Origin: Flavobacteriales bacterium
GTDB lineage: Bacteria; Bacteroidota; Bacteroidia; JANQJC01
Direction: 5' to 3'
DNA length: 59,286 bases
NCBI GenBank assembly: GCA_028281825.1
Contig: JANQJC010000017.1
Span: 1 to 59,286 of the forward strand
The notes below the pieces were generated by a model. The model did not search any database and had not been told where the DNA came from. It saw only the letters and a list, made by a program, of their open reading frames with translations. The translations under genes were made by a program, and so were the position numbers. Shown in pieces: positions 8,357-16,318 of this stretch. How positions within the stretch are numbered: the first letter of the stretch is position 1; every line of letters starts with the position of its first letter.

Positions 8357-9100
8357 ATGAAAAAGCCCGAAGTACCCAAACACACCGTTGAAGTATGTTT
8401 TTCTCCACAGCTCTATCATTTATTTGAGAAGCGGGATGCAATAGTTGTAGTTGTTGATATTTTTAGGGCTACGTCAGCTATATGTACCGCCTTTGAACAT
8501 GGTGCTAAATCAATTATCCCTGTTTCAACCTTAGAAGAAGCATTAGAATACAAAAGACAAGGCTACCTTGCTGGCGGTGAACGCAATGGAATAGTGCAAG
8601 AAGGTTTCGAGTTTGGTAATAGCCCATTTAGCTACATGGGAGAGCACATTAAGGGGAGAGAGATTGCACTCACTACTACCAATGGTACCAAGGCTATACA
8701 TATAGCCCGTAATGCCCCTGAACTTGTAGTGGGTTCATTTATCAATTTGGATGCACTTGCCAAATGGCTAATCAATAAGGAAAAGGATGTGGTAATACTA
8801 TGTGCAGGTTGGAAGGATAGGTTTAACATGGAAGACAGTTTATTCTCTGGCGCACTAACCAACCTTTTGCTGGCCAGCAATAAGTTCAAATCAGATTGCG
8901 ACTCGGCCAATGCATCAAGCCTTGTATACCGTACAGCGCGACGTGACTTACTGAAATTCTTGAGAACCTGCTCTCACCGCAAACGCTTGGCACATCTCAA
9001 CTTGGAGAAAGACGTGGAGTATTGCCTTACACCCAATCAGTCCACTTATATACCAGTTTTGAAAGAGGAAAAGCTTGTTGGTGAGAATTGGAAAAAATAA
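8357..9100 (+). CDS. comB: ComB-family 2-phosphosulfolactate phosphatase-like protein
   Basis: 247 residues, the normal ComB length. Recognisable blocks are VVVDIFRATSAICTAFEHGA, GGERNG, FEFGNSPFSY, LTTTNGTKAI and CAGWKDRFNMEDSLFSGAL. ComB hydrolyses 2-phosphosulfolactate to sulfolactate, which in methanogens leads to coenzyme M. This organism is not a methanogen, and the gene is common in Cytophagales. Feeding sulfolactate/cysteate toward sulfonolipids is a plausible alternative, but I do not see comA or sulfonolipid genes in the window, so that is inference. A TAATTTTG element at 8333-8340, 16 bases before the ATG, fits a Bacteroidota -7 box. Confidence 0.85.
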   Translation: MKKPEVPKHTVEVCFSPQLYHLFEKRDAIVVVVDIFRATSAICTAFEHGAKSIIPVSTLEEALEYKRQGYLAGGERNGIVQEGFEFGNSPFSYMGEHIKGREIALTTTNGTKAIHIARNAPELVVGSFINLDALAKWLINKEKDVVILCAGWKDRFNMEDSLFSGALTNLLLASNKFKSDCDSANASSLVYRTARRDLLKFLRTCSHRKRLAHLNLEKDVEYCLTPNQSTYIPVLKEEKLVGENWKK

Positions 9101-9178
9101 AAAAAGCCCTCAAGAGACAAAACATTTCCTACTTCTGGTAGTTTAAATAAGCAATAACCCCTTTAAACCCTCATTCTC

Positions 9179-9529
9179 ATGAAAACCAGCCAAGTAATAT
9201 ATACTGCAGTAGTAAGTATGTGTTTTATTATAGGTCTATCAGCGTGTTCTGAGGAAAAGATAGACCCGTCTTGTGATGGCTCTGATATTACCTATGATAA
9301 CTTCATAAAGTCATTTGTTCAATCAAATTGCCTTGGCGGTAGTTGCCATAGCTCAGGAAGTGGAAATGGCGATTTTACCACGTTTGCTAAGCTTCAAGTG
9401 GTAGTGAATAATGGTAAGTTTACTTCAGAAGTGCTTGTTAACCAAACTATGCCTCAGGGGAGTACTTTAAATCAAGATGAATTGAATAAGGTTCAATGCT
9501 GGGCAGATGCAGGATTTCCAGAAAATTAG
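9179..9529 (+). CDS. lipoprotein with CX4CH cytochrome-c-like domain
   Basis: 116 residues. A lipoprotein signal ends at IIGLSAC (Cys 23). Residues 51-57 read CLGGSCH, a CX4CH heme-attachment-like motif rather than the usual CX2CH. About 34 residues later TMPQG could supply an axial Met, as in class I cytochromes. The final LNQDELNKVQCWADAGFPEN resembles the closing helix of cytochrome c domains. Bacteroidota have many small proteins with this layout; whether heme is bound by the CX4CH form is unproven here. It would be a membrane-tethered electron carrier in the periplasm if so. A terminator follows. Confidence 0.7.
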   Translation: MKTSQVIYTAVVSMCFIIGLSACSEEKIDPSCDGSDITYDNFIKSFVQSNCLGGSCHSSGSGNGDFTTFAKLQVVVNNGKFTSEVLVNQTMPQGSTLNQDELNKVQCWADAGFPEN

Positions 9530-9555
9530 CCCCAATATATATAGCTTTTAAGCTC

Positions 9556-9597
9556 AAGGCATGCCTCACTAACTGTAAATATGGGGCATGCCTTTTT
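9556..9597 (+). terminator. rho-independent terminator
   Basis: AAGGCATGCC (9556-9565) and GGCATGCCTT (9585-9594) are perfect complements, with a T-rich run after them. It follows the CX4CH lipoprotein gene. Confidence 0.8.
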
Positions 9598-9650
9598 CTT
9601 GTGATATGTAAAGACTATATAAACCCTATCTTTGCCAAAATTTATTTAGG

Positions 9651-10802
9651 ATGAAGAAGAGCTTATTTATCGTTATTGTATTGACGATTTCATTTGGTGT
9701 ATTTGCACAAACCAATACCAATAAAGAAGGAAGCAACTACACATTTACGACTGTAAAAGAAATAGAAACTACTCCAGTACAAAATCAAAATAGAACTGGT
9801 ACTTGCTGGAGTTTCTCCACTTTATCATTTATTGAATCAGAAATGATAAGGAAGGGTAAGGAAGCCCCAAACCTGAGTGAAATGTTTATCGTAAGGCATA
9901 CTTACCTTGAAAAAGCTGACAAGTATGTGCGTATGCATGGTAATCTGAATTTCGGTGCAGGTGGTGCTTTTCACGATGTAACTGAGATGGTAAAGAAATA
10001 TGGTATTGTACCAGAAAGCGTATATGCAGGAAAGAACTATGGCGAAGATGAGCATAAGCACGGTGAACTGGATGCCATTCTAAAGGGTATGCTGGATGCG
10101 GTAATTGCGAACAAGAACAAGAAGTTAACCCCAGTTTGGAAAGAAGCTTACGAAGCTGTATTGGATGTCTATTTGGGTGAGTTTCCAAAAGAGTTTACTT
10201 ATGAGGGAAAGAAATACACGCCTAAGTCATATGTAGAGCAAATAGGTTTTAATGCTGATGATTTTGTTGAGATATCCTCTTTTTCTCATCATCCCTTCTA
10301 TAGCAATTTTATGTTAGAAGTTCCGGATAACTGGTTGAGTGGAAATGTATATAACGTGCCTTTAGCTGATATGGCTAAGATATTGGATAACTCTATCAAT
10401 GAAGGATATGGTGTTGCTTGGGCGAGTGATGTAAGTGAAAAGGGCTTTTCATTTAGGGATGGTTTGGCTATCATACCTGAGAACAACTGGGAGGGGATGA
10501 ACAAAGAAGAACGTGAGAAGTACTTCATTGACCCGGTAAAACAAATGGTCATTACCCAGGAACTGAGACAGGAAGGTTTTGATAACTACGAAACCCAGGA
10601 CGATCATGGGATGCATATTACAGGTATAGTAAAGGACCAGAATGATACCAGGTATTACATCGTTAAAAATTCATGGGGCGATGGTAACCATTGCGGTGGC
10701 TTTTTATATGCTTCTGAAGCTTACGTGCTATACAAAACCACTTGCATCATGGTGCATAAGGATGCTATTCCAAAAGATATTAGAAAGAAATTGAAGCTGT
10801 AA
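9651..10802 (+). CDS. exported C1-family cysteine peptidase (bleomycin hydrolase/PepC type)
   Basis: 383 residues. A signal peptide ([17 protein letters not shown]) precedes the peptidase domain. The catalytic Cys is in [11 protein letters not shown], the catalytic His in [10 protein letters not shown], and the Asn in [11 protein letters not shown]; the spacing between Cys and His (about 270 residues) matches the bleomycin hydrolase/PepC subgroup rather than papain. Classical PepC is cytoplasmic, so the signal peptide points to a periplasmic or exported form typical of Bacteroidota. A -7 element TATCTTTG lies at 9627-9634. The gene is followed after one base by yidD. Confidence 0.9.
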   Translation: MKKSLFIVIVLTISFGVFAQTNTNKEGSNYTFTTVKEIETTPVQNQNRTGTCWSFSTLSFIESEMIRKGKEAPNLSEMFIVRHTYLEKADKYVRMHGNLNFGAGGAFHDVTEMVKKYGIVPESVYAGKNYGEDEHKHGELDAILKGMLDAVIANKNKKLTPVWKEAYEAVLDVYLGEFPKEFTYEGKKYTPKSYVEQIGFNADDFVEISSFSHHPFYSNFMLEVPDNWLSGNVYNVPLADMAKILDNSINEGYGVAWASDVSEKGFSFRDGLAIIPENNWEGMNKEEREKYFIDPVKQMVITQELRQEGFDNYETQDDHGMHITGIVKDQNDTRYYIVKNSWGDGNHCGGFLYASEAYVLYKTTCIMVHKDAIPKDIRKKLKL

Positions 10803-10803
10803 A

Positions 10804-11040
10804 GTGCAGTTGCTGAAGAAAATAACGATACTTCCAATACGCTTTTATCAGCTATCAATTTCGCCATTGTTGCCGCATAGTTGCAGGCACATACCCACTT
10901 GCTCACAATATACCATTGAAGCCATTGAGGAATGGGGTCCGTTTAAAGGTATATGGATGGGTACCAAGCGTATTTCGCGATGCCATCCGTGGGGTACCAG
11001 TGGGTTTGACCCGGTTCCGAAGAAAGAAACAAAAGACTAA
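10804..11040 (+). CDS. yidD: YidD, membrane protein insertion efficiency factor
   Basis: 78 residues, the standard size. [20 protein letters not shown], then [30 protein letters not shown] and the closing GFDPVP are the family signature with its three conserved Cys. YidD is a membrane-associated small protein that helps YidC insert inner-membrane proteins. The start appears to be GTG at 10804, one base after the peptidase stop, so expression is coupled to that gene. yidD usually sits beside rnpA and yidC; here it lies between a peptidase and hemB. Confidence 0.93.
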   Translation: MQLLKKITILPIRFYQLSISPLLPHSCRHIPTCSQYTIEAIEEWGPFKGIWMGTKRISRCHPWGTSGFDPVPKKETKD

Positions 11041-11045
11041 TTAGT

Positions 11046-12026
11046 ATGCTTGCACGCCCAAGAAGAAATAGAAAATCAGCTGCATTGCGTGGGATGATAC
11101 GCGAGAACAGAGTGACTGTTGATGACTTGATTTATCCACTTTTTGTAACCGATGGTAAGAAGCAAAAGAGTGAGATAGCATCACTGCCAGGTAACTATAG
11201 GCTATCGATAGATTTGTTGTTGAAAGAGGTAGAAACATGCATGAAATTGGGATTAAAGTCATTTATACTTTTCCCAGTTGTTGAAGAAGCTCTAAAGGAT
11301 AAGGAAGCTACCTATAGCTACAGCAAGAAGAACTTTTATCTGAAAGCCATCAAAGAACTCAAGAAGGAGTTCCCCGAAAGCTGTTTGATTAGTGACGTAG
11401 CTATGGATCCATATAGCTCTGATGGGCATGATGGATATGTGGAAGATGGAAAGATATTGAATGATGAGACTTTACCTATACTAGCAGATATGGCCGTTGC
11501 ACAAGCCGAAGTTGGTATAGATGTAGTTGGCCCAAGTGATATGATGGATGGAAGGGTAGAGTTTATCCGCGAAGAATTGGATGAAGCTGGCTTTGAGGAA
11601 GTAAGTATAATGAGCTACACTGCTAAGTATGCCAGCGCTTTTTATGGCCCATTTAGGGATGCATTGGATTCGGCACCTAAAAGTGGGGACAAGAAAACAT
11701 ATCAAATGGATCCAGCCAATAAATGGGAGGCAATAAGAGAGGCTGACCTGGATGAAGCAGAAGGGGCTGATTTTTTAATGGTGAAGCCTGCACTGCTATA
11801 TCTTGACGTGATTTATCTTTTAAAGGAGCAAAGCGACTTACCAATTGCCGCTTATAATGTGAGCGGGGAGTGTGCCATGCTAATTGCAGCAGCTAAAAAC
11901 GGTTGGTTGGACTATGAGAAGGCAATGCCTGAAATGCTATTAAGCATCAAGAGGGCTGGGGCTGATGTAATCTTGAGTTATTTTGCTAAAGGCTTTGCCA
12001 AACTGGTGAAAGAAGGAAAGGTATGA
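11046..12026 (+). CDS. hemB: delta-aminolevulinic acid dehydratase (porphobilinogen synthase)
   Basis: 326 residues, full length. It joins two 5-aminolevulinate molecules into porphobilinogen for heme and siroheme. Visible family blocks are YPLFVTDG, LFPVV, the active-site lysine block FLMVKPALLYLDVI, and AAYNVSGECAML. The segment LISDVAMDPYSSDGHDGYV corresponds to the metal-site region: it has Asp/Ser in place of the Cys cluster of zinc enzymes, suggesting a Mg-type HemB. Five bases separate it from yidD, so it probably shares that transcript. It supplies precursor for the siroheme pathway at 52.8-54.3 kb. Confidence 0.95.
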   Translation: MLARPRRNRKSAALRGMIRENRVTVDDLIYPLFVTDGKKQKSEIASLPGNYRLSIDLLLKEVETCMKLGLKSFILFPVVEEALKDKEATYSYSKKNFYLKAIKELKKEFPESCLISDVAMDPYSSDGHDGYVEDGKILNDETLPILADMAVAQAEVGIDVVGPSDMMDGRVEFIREELDEAGFEEVSIMSYTAKYASAFYGPFRDALDSAPKSGDKKTYQMDPANKWEAIREADLDEAEGADFLMVKPALLYLDVIYLLKEQSDLPIAAYNVSGECAMLIAAAKNGWLDYEKAMPEMLLSIKRAGADVILSYFAKGFAKLVKEGKV

Positions 12027-12044
12027 CCTAAAAAATTAGGGCAC

Positions 12045-12075
12045 AAAAAAGCCGCTCAATTTGAGCGGCTTTTTT
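12045..12075. terminator. bidirectional terminator between hemB and EGF-like gene
   Basis: AAAAAAGCCGCTC / GAGCGGCTTTTTT forms a perfect hairpin flanked by A and T runs. It lies between the convergent hemB (+) and the first EGF-like lipoprotein gene (-). Confidence 0.9.
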
Positions 12076-12092
12076 AATAAAACTATGTCTGA

Positions 12093-12596
12093 TTATTGCT
12101 TAGTGCAAGTTTTAGTACAGTTATCAGACAAACTACCAGCTGTAACGTTGTAAGTAATAGTTACGACATCGCCACTGATTGTACCATTACCACTAAAAGT
12201 AGCATCGCCGCCGATAGTAGTTGCAACGGTTTGCTCAGGAATAGTAAATGAAGTTCCAGACGCATCAATGGTTGCAGAAACTGTAGAACCATAACCACCA
12301 AAGTTGGTGATGATAATTTTAGTTACATCAGTTGTGCTTGCTGTAATAGAACTGTTGTAGTCAGCTTGATCAGGACCACATACTTCATCTACTGAATAAC
12401 TAGCGATGAATTTAGTCCTTTGCTCAGTTTCGCAGCTTGTGCCTTCGTAACCAGTCACACAGTCACAATCGCCTTCATTACAAGTACCACCATTCTGGCA
12501 AGTTACATCTTTACATGGGTCAGTACATGAGTTGAATGTAATAGCGCCAATGAATGCCATTGAAACAGACAAGGCAAGAATTTTTAAACTTTTCAT
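12093..12596 (-). CDS. EGF-like domain lipoprotein, copy 1
   Basis: 167 residues. The lipoprotein signal ends at AITFNSC. Directly after the lipid Cys is one EGF-like module (CKDVTCQNGGTCNEGDCDC, then VTGYEGTSC) with the six-Cys pattern. The remainder (about 65-167) is a beta-rich domain shared with the two neighbouring paralogues, containing VCGPDQ, ITNFGGYGSTVSATID and TFSGNGTISGDVVTITY, and ending in two Cys. It is expected to be surface or periplasmic; function unknown. A TATTTTTG element on the minus strand (12645-12638) could be its own -7 box. Confidence 0.82.
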   Translation of the reverse strand: MKSLKILALSVSMAFIGAITFNSCTDPCKDVTCQNGGTCNEGDCDCVTGYEGTSCETEQRTKFIASYSVDEVCGPDQADYNSSITASTTDVTKIIITNFGGYGSTVSATIDASGTSFTIPEQTVATTIGGDATFSGNGTISGDVVTITYNVTAGSLSDNCTKTCTKQ

Positions 12597-12752
12597 GGGT
12601 TGTTTTTTTGATTATTGGGTTAAACAATTTTGTAGGGCAAAAATAAAAATTATTTGGTACGCAGCATTTAAAGCACTTTATAACTCAATAGCACCTTAAT
12701 AATCCACTCAATTGATTGATTTTCAAGGTCATTAAGTAAATTTGAAACAGAA

Positions 12753-13259
12753 TTAATTTTTGAGGGCATTATACACACAGCCATCAGACAAACCAGTTCC
12801 ATTGATTATAACCGTATAGTTGACAGTTAATGTAGAACCGCTCTTTTGCCCAGAGCCGCTGAAAGTGTAAGCCGTATTAGGGCCCGCTGAAACGCTTTGA
12901 TTGGGTACGGTGAAGCTTTGTCCGTCATCATCTATGGTAGCCTTTACGTCGACATCAAAGCCACCAAAATTTTGAATATTGATGTTGCTAACAGAACCAG
13001 TACCATTTTCTATTTCAATAGTATAGGTATCAACATTACCAAGTGTATCGCACACCTCATTGCCTGAATATGCTCCTAGAAACTTCTTTCTTTTTTCAGT
13101 AGTACAGTCGGCTGCTTCCCAGCCTTCGTCGCAATCACAGTCTCCTTCGTTGCAAGTTCCATTCACACAATCAACATCTTTGCAAGGGTCACAAGAAGTT
13201 ATCATGGTTGCTCCGAATAATAACCCGAAGAACAATAAAATAAGGTTTAGTTTTTTCAT
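12753..13259 (-). CDS. EGF-like domain lipoprotein, copy 2
   Basis: 168 residues from the ATG at 13259; the frame extends to 13292 but that adds residues before the lipoprotein signal (LLFGATMITSC). One EGF-like module (CKDVDCVNGTCNEGDCDC, then DEGWEAADC) is followed by the same C-terminal beta domain as its neighbours (NFGGFDVDVKATIDDDGQSF, YTFSGSGQKSG). It lacks the terminal Cys-x-x-x-Cys-T tail of the other two, ending in YNALKN after one Cys. A TATTTTTG element is at 13297-13290 (minus), 31 bases before the ATG. Confidence 0.82.
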   Translation of the reverse strand: MKKLNLILLFFGLLFGATMITSCDPCKDVDCVNGTCNEGDCDCDEGWEAADCTTEKRKKFLGAYSGNEVCDTLGNVDTYTIEIENGTGSVSNINIQNFGGFDVDVKATIDDDGQSFTVPNQSVSAGPNTAYTFSGSGQKSGSTLTVNYTVIINGTGLSDGCVYNALKN

Positions 13260-13382
13260 CAAAAGAGTTTTAAGGCAATTGCTTGTTAACAAAAATAGAA
13301 ATTAATTGAAACAGCTGATTACTTGATAGTCCTTAATTGATAAGACAGCCTGTAATAGTTTAATATGAATAATTTATCCTAA

Positions 13383-14060
13383 TTACTGAGGGGTGCAGGT
13401 CATTTCACAGTTGTCACTATCGGTTCCTGAAGTGGCAAGATAAGTGATACTAATAACACTTCCACTTGGGTTAATATTTCCATAACCACTGAAAGTAATT
13501 GAGCTTTCAGTTTGCGAGGGGATATTTATTTCACCACTAGAGTTTACAGTACCTTGTATCGTCACGCCATAGTCCCCAAAGTTGTCAATGATAATGATAT
13601 TCGAACTGAAAGAAATTCCGCAAGTGAATGTATACGTGCCGCTAAGGCAATCTTCATATACTGAATAATATCCATTAAGTATACTAATGTTTTGACTGCA
13701 ATCTGAGCCGAAATACCCTGGGTCACATTCACACTCACAGTTTTCACTTGTTGATGGAATGGTACCATTGACACATGGTACACCTTCACAATTATCTATT
13801 TGGCAATTTGTTCCTGAATATCTGGGCGGACAATTACAATTGCCACTAACGCACGTTCCGCCATTTTGGCAATTGGTGGATAAGCATGGGTCTTCTATTT
13901 CACAAAACTCCCCAGAATATCCTTGCGGGCAAGTACATTCACCGTCATTGCAAGCACCTCCATTGATGCAGTTTACATCTTTGCAAGGGTCTTTGCAAGA
14001 ATTAAGGCTGGCAATACTTATTGATAGAACAAGTAAAGTGTAGTTTATTAGCTTTTTCAT
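13383..14060 (-). CDS. EGF-like domain lipoprotein, copy 3, with extra EGF modules
   Basis: 225 residues. The signal ends at IASLNSC. It carries three EGF-like modules in a row (CINGGACNDGECTC, CQNGGTCVSGNCNC, and a less regular CVNGTIPSTSENCECEC), against one in each neighbour. The shared C-terminal domain follows (IIDNFGDYGVTIQGTVNSSG, ITFSGYGNINPSG) and ends CEMTCTPQ. Module number therefore changed by internal duplication or loss within this tandem array. A TATTTTTG element lies at 14090-14083 (minus). Function is unknown; the EGF modules suggest extracellular protein or glycan contacts. Confidence 0.82.
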   Translation of the reverse strand: MKKLINYTLLVLSISIASLNSCKDPCKDVNCINGGACNDGECTCPQGYSGEFCEIEDPCLSTNCQNGGTCVSGNCNCPPRYSGTNCQIDNCEGVPCVNGTIPSTSENCECECDPGYFGSDCSQNISILNGYYSVYEDCLSGTYTFTCGISFSSNIIIIDNFGDYGVTIQGTVNSSGEINIPSQTESSITFSGYGNINPSGSVISITYLATSGTDSDNCEMTCTPQ

Positions 14061-14140
14061 AAGTTATTAGATATTAGAGAATCAAAAATATAAATAATGT
14101 TGAAGCCCACCAGGGTAATATATATGAGTTAAGCGTTTCA

Positions 14141-14272
14141 TCAATTCCCAGGGCAATTGTCACAGCCATCTCCTGCACTTTTATTGGCAGGGTGATAGAA
14201 TAGCTTTTTACCGATGAATAGCGCGGCTGCGATAAAAAGAATAAAAACCACTATTTCTTGAATGCCTATCAT
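14141..14272 (-). CDS. FeoB-associated Cys-rich membrane protein, 43 aa
   Basis: A short gene read directly from the minus strand: start codon at 14272-14270, stop TGA at 14143-14141. The peptide starts MIGIQEIVVFILFIAAALFI (one membrane helix), continues GKKLFYHP, and ends SAGDGCDNCPGN with a CDNC pair. This is the layout of the small FeoB-associated Cys-rich proteins (one helix, basic patch, cytoplasmic Cys tail) thought to help ferrous iron uptake. A TAACTTTG element at 14293-14286 (minus) is 13 bases before the ATG. No feoA/feoB is in the window, so it is an orphan here. Confidence 0.7.
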   Translation of the reverse strand: MIGIQEIVVFILFIAAALFIGKKLFYHPANKSAGDGCDNCPGN

Positions 14273-14335
14273 AAGACTCTTGGCGCAAAGTTAAGCCATT
14301 TTGATAATTTAGCTGCCTATATTAGTCAGGCAAAA

Positions 14336-16318
14336 ATGAGCATCAATTACGACAGGCGAAAACATAGTAATGAAACGTTGCTGAGTTTATATAAGGCAAT
14401 GCTAAAGCCTCGTATGATTGAGGAGAAAATGCTGGTTTTGCTCAGGCAAGGCAAGATATCCAAATGGTTTTCGGGCTATGGGCAGGAGGCAACTTCAGTT
14501 GGTGTGGCAGAAGCTATGCAGGCTGATGAGTTCATACTGCCTATGCACAGAAACCTGGGAGTGTTCACCAGCCGTCAAGTGCCTTTGGATAGATTATTTT
14601 CCCAATTTCAGGGTAAAATGGGGGGCTTCACCAAAGGGCGCGACCGCTCTTTTCATTTTGGGACTACTGAGTATAAAATTGTGGGCATGATATCACACCT
14701 GGGGCCTCAAATGGGCATTGCTGATGGCATAGCATTGGGCAATCTGCTTAAGGAGAATAACCAGGTTACAGCTGTTTTTACAGGTGATGGAGGCGCCAGT
14801 GAAGGTGATTTTCATGAGGCCGTGAATGTAGCTGCTGTGTGGGACTTACCAGTGATATTTATAATTGAAAACAACTGTTGGGGGTTATCCACGCCTTCGG
14901 CAGAGCAATTTCGGTGTAAGCAATTCATTGATAAGGCTATTGGATACGGTATTGAGGGAGTACAGGTAGATGGGAACAATATTCTTGAGGTATATGATAC
15001 CATAAGATCCCTTCACAATAAAATAAGGCGAAAGCCAAGGCCATTTATATTGGAGTGTATGACTTTTAGGATGAGAGGGCACGAGGAAGCTTCGGGAACT
15101 AAATATTATCCAGAAGGTTTGCAAGACGAGTGGGCTAAAAAGGACCCACTCAATAATTACGAGGCTTTTCTGATAAAAGAGGGAGTTTTGGGTGAAGGGT
15201 TGAAGGAGGAGTGCAAACTAGCAATTAAAGAAGAAATAGAGAAGGGACTTGAATCAGCTTATACTGAAGAAGCTATTGATGCCAATACTGATAGGGAACT
15301 AGGTGATGTGTATTTCAATTACGACCAACCTAATATAGAGCCAGACAAAAGCAAGACCAGTGATAAACGTTTAATTGATGCAGTAAGTGATGGGTTACGC
15401 CAGGCTATGGAAAGGCACGATAACCTCATAATCATGGGGCAGGACATAGCTGAATATGGAGGGGTGTTTAAGGTGACTGATGGTTTTGTAAAGCAGTTTG
15501 GCAAAGAGCGAGTCCGGAATACTCCGATTTGCGAGTCGGCTATTATAGGTGCTGGATTAGGACTTTCTATAAACGGATTTAAATCTGTGGTTGAGATGCA
15601 ATTTGCTGATTTTGTGACTTGTGGTTTTAATCAAATTGTGAACAACCTGGCCAAAATACATTGGCGCTGGGGTCAAAATGCAGATGTGGTAGTTCGTATG
15701 CCCACAGGTGCAGGTGTAGGTGCAGGGCCCTTTCATTCTCAATCTAATGAGGCTTGGTTTTTTCATGTTCCCGGGTTGAAGATTGTATATCCAGCATTTC
15801 CAGAAGATGCAAAAGGCTTATTGATATCGGCCATAGAAGACCCGAATCCTGTGATGTATTTTGAACATAAAGCGCTATATAGAAGTGTGGCGGCAAAAGT
15901 GCCTGATGGTTATTACACCACCGAAATAGGTAAGGCGAAATTGCTAAGAGTGGGTAGTGAAGTGAGTATTATCACCTATGGCTTGGGTGTGCATTGGGCA
16001 TTAGAAACGATTGACGACCTTAATATCAAAGCAGACCTGCTTGACTTAAGGACCTTACTTCCATTTGATAAAGAAGCTATTATTAAAACCGTGAAGAAGA
16101 CGGGTAGGGTCATCGTCCTGCATGAGGATACCTATACAGGGGGGCTAGGGGCAGAGCTATCAGCCTTTATTACTGAAAATTGCTTTGAGGAATTGGACGC
16201 ACCTGTGGCAAGGGTTGCGAGTCTAGATACACCAGTCCCCTTTGCGGCTAACCTGGAACATAACTTTTTACCTAAAGTGAGGTTTAAAGAAGAAATACAG
16301 CGCTTGCTGCATTACTGA
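14336..16318 (+). CDS. fused alpha/beta E1 component of a 2-oxo acid dehydrogenase
   Basis: 660 residues from the ATG at 14336. The frame is open from 14258, but that part overlaps the small FeoB-associated gene and its promoter, and family members start near MSINYDRR. Residues 1-330 are the E1 alpha half with the thiamine diphosphate motif (GDGGASEGDFHEAV near residue 150, then ENN). Residues about 350-660 are the E1 beta half (MGQDIAEYGGVFKVTDG, FHSQSNEAWF). It decarboxylates a branched-chain 2-oxo acid or pyruvate and passes the acyl group to E2. No E2 or E3 gene is adjacent. Its stop touches the stop of the convergent lipase gene with no gap. Confidence 0.9.
   Translation: MSINYDRRKHSNETLLSLYKAMLKPRMIEEKMLVLLRQGKISKWFSGYGQEATSVGVAEAMQADEFILPMHRNLGVFTSRQVPLDRLFSQFQGKMGGFTKGRDRSFHFGTTEYKIVGMISHLGPQMGIADGIALGNLLKENNQVTAVFTGDGGASEGDFHEAVNVAAVWDLPVIFIIENNCWGLSTPSAEQFRCKQFIDKAIGYGIEGVQVDGNNILEVYDTIRSLHNKIRRKPRPFILECMTFRMRGHEEASGTKYYPEGLQDEWAKKDPLNNYEAFLIKEGVLGEGLKEECKLAIKEEIEKGLESAYTEEAIDANTDRELGDVYFNYDQPNIEPDKSKTSDKRLIDAVSDGLRQAMERHDNLIIMGQDIAEYGGVFKVTDGFVKQFGKERVRNTPICESAIIGAGLGLSINGFKSVVEMQFADFVTCGFNQIVNNLAKIHWRWGQNADVVVRMPTGAGVGAGPFHSQSNEAWFFHVPGLKIVYPAFPEDAKGLLISAIEDPNPVMYFEHKALYRSVAAKVPDGYYTTEIGKAKLLRVGSEVSIITYGLGVHWALETIDDLNIKADLLDLRTLLPFDKEAIIKTVKKTGRVIVLHEDTYTGGLGAELSAFITENCFEELDAPVARVASLDTPVPFAANLEHNFLPKVRFKEEIQRLLHY

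Noticed and set aside
14258-14335. 26 extra N-terminal codons of the E1 gene
   Set aside because: They overlap the start and promoter of the minus-strand FeoB-associated gene and are not part of the usual E1 N-terminus.
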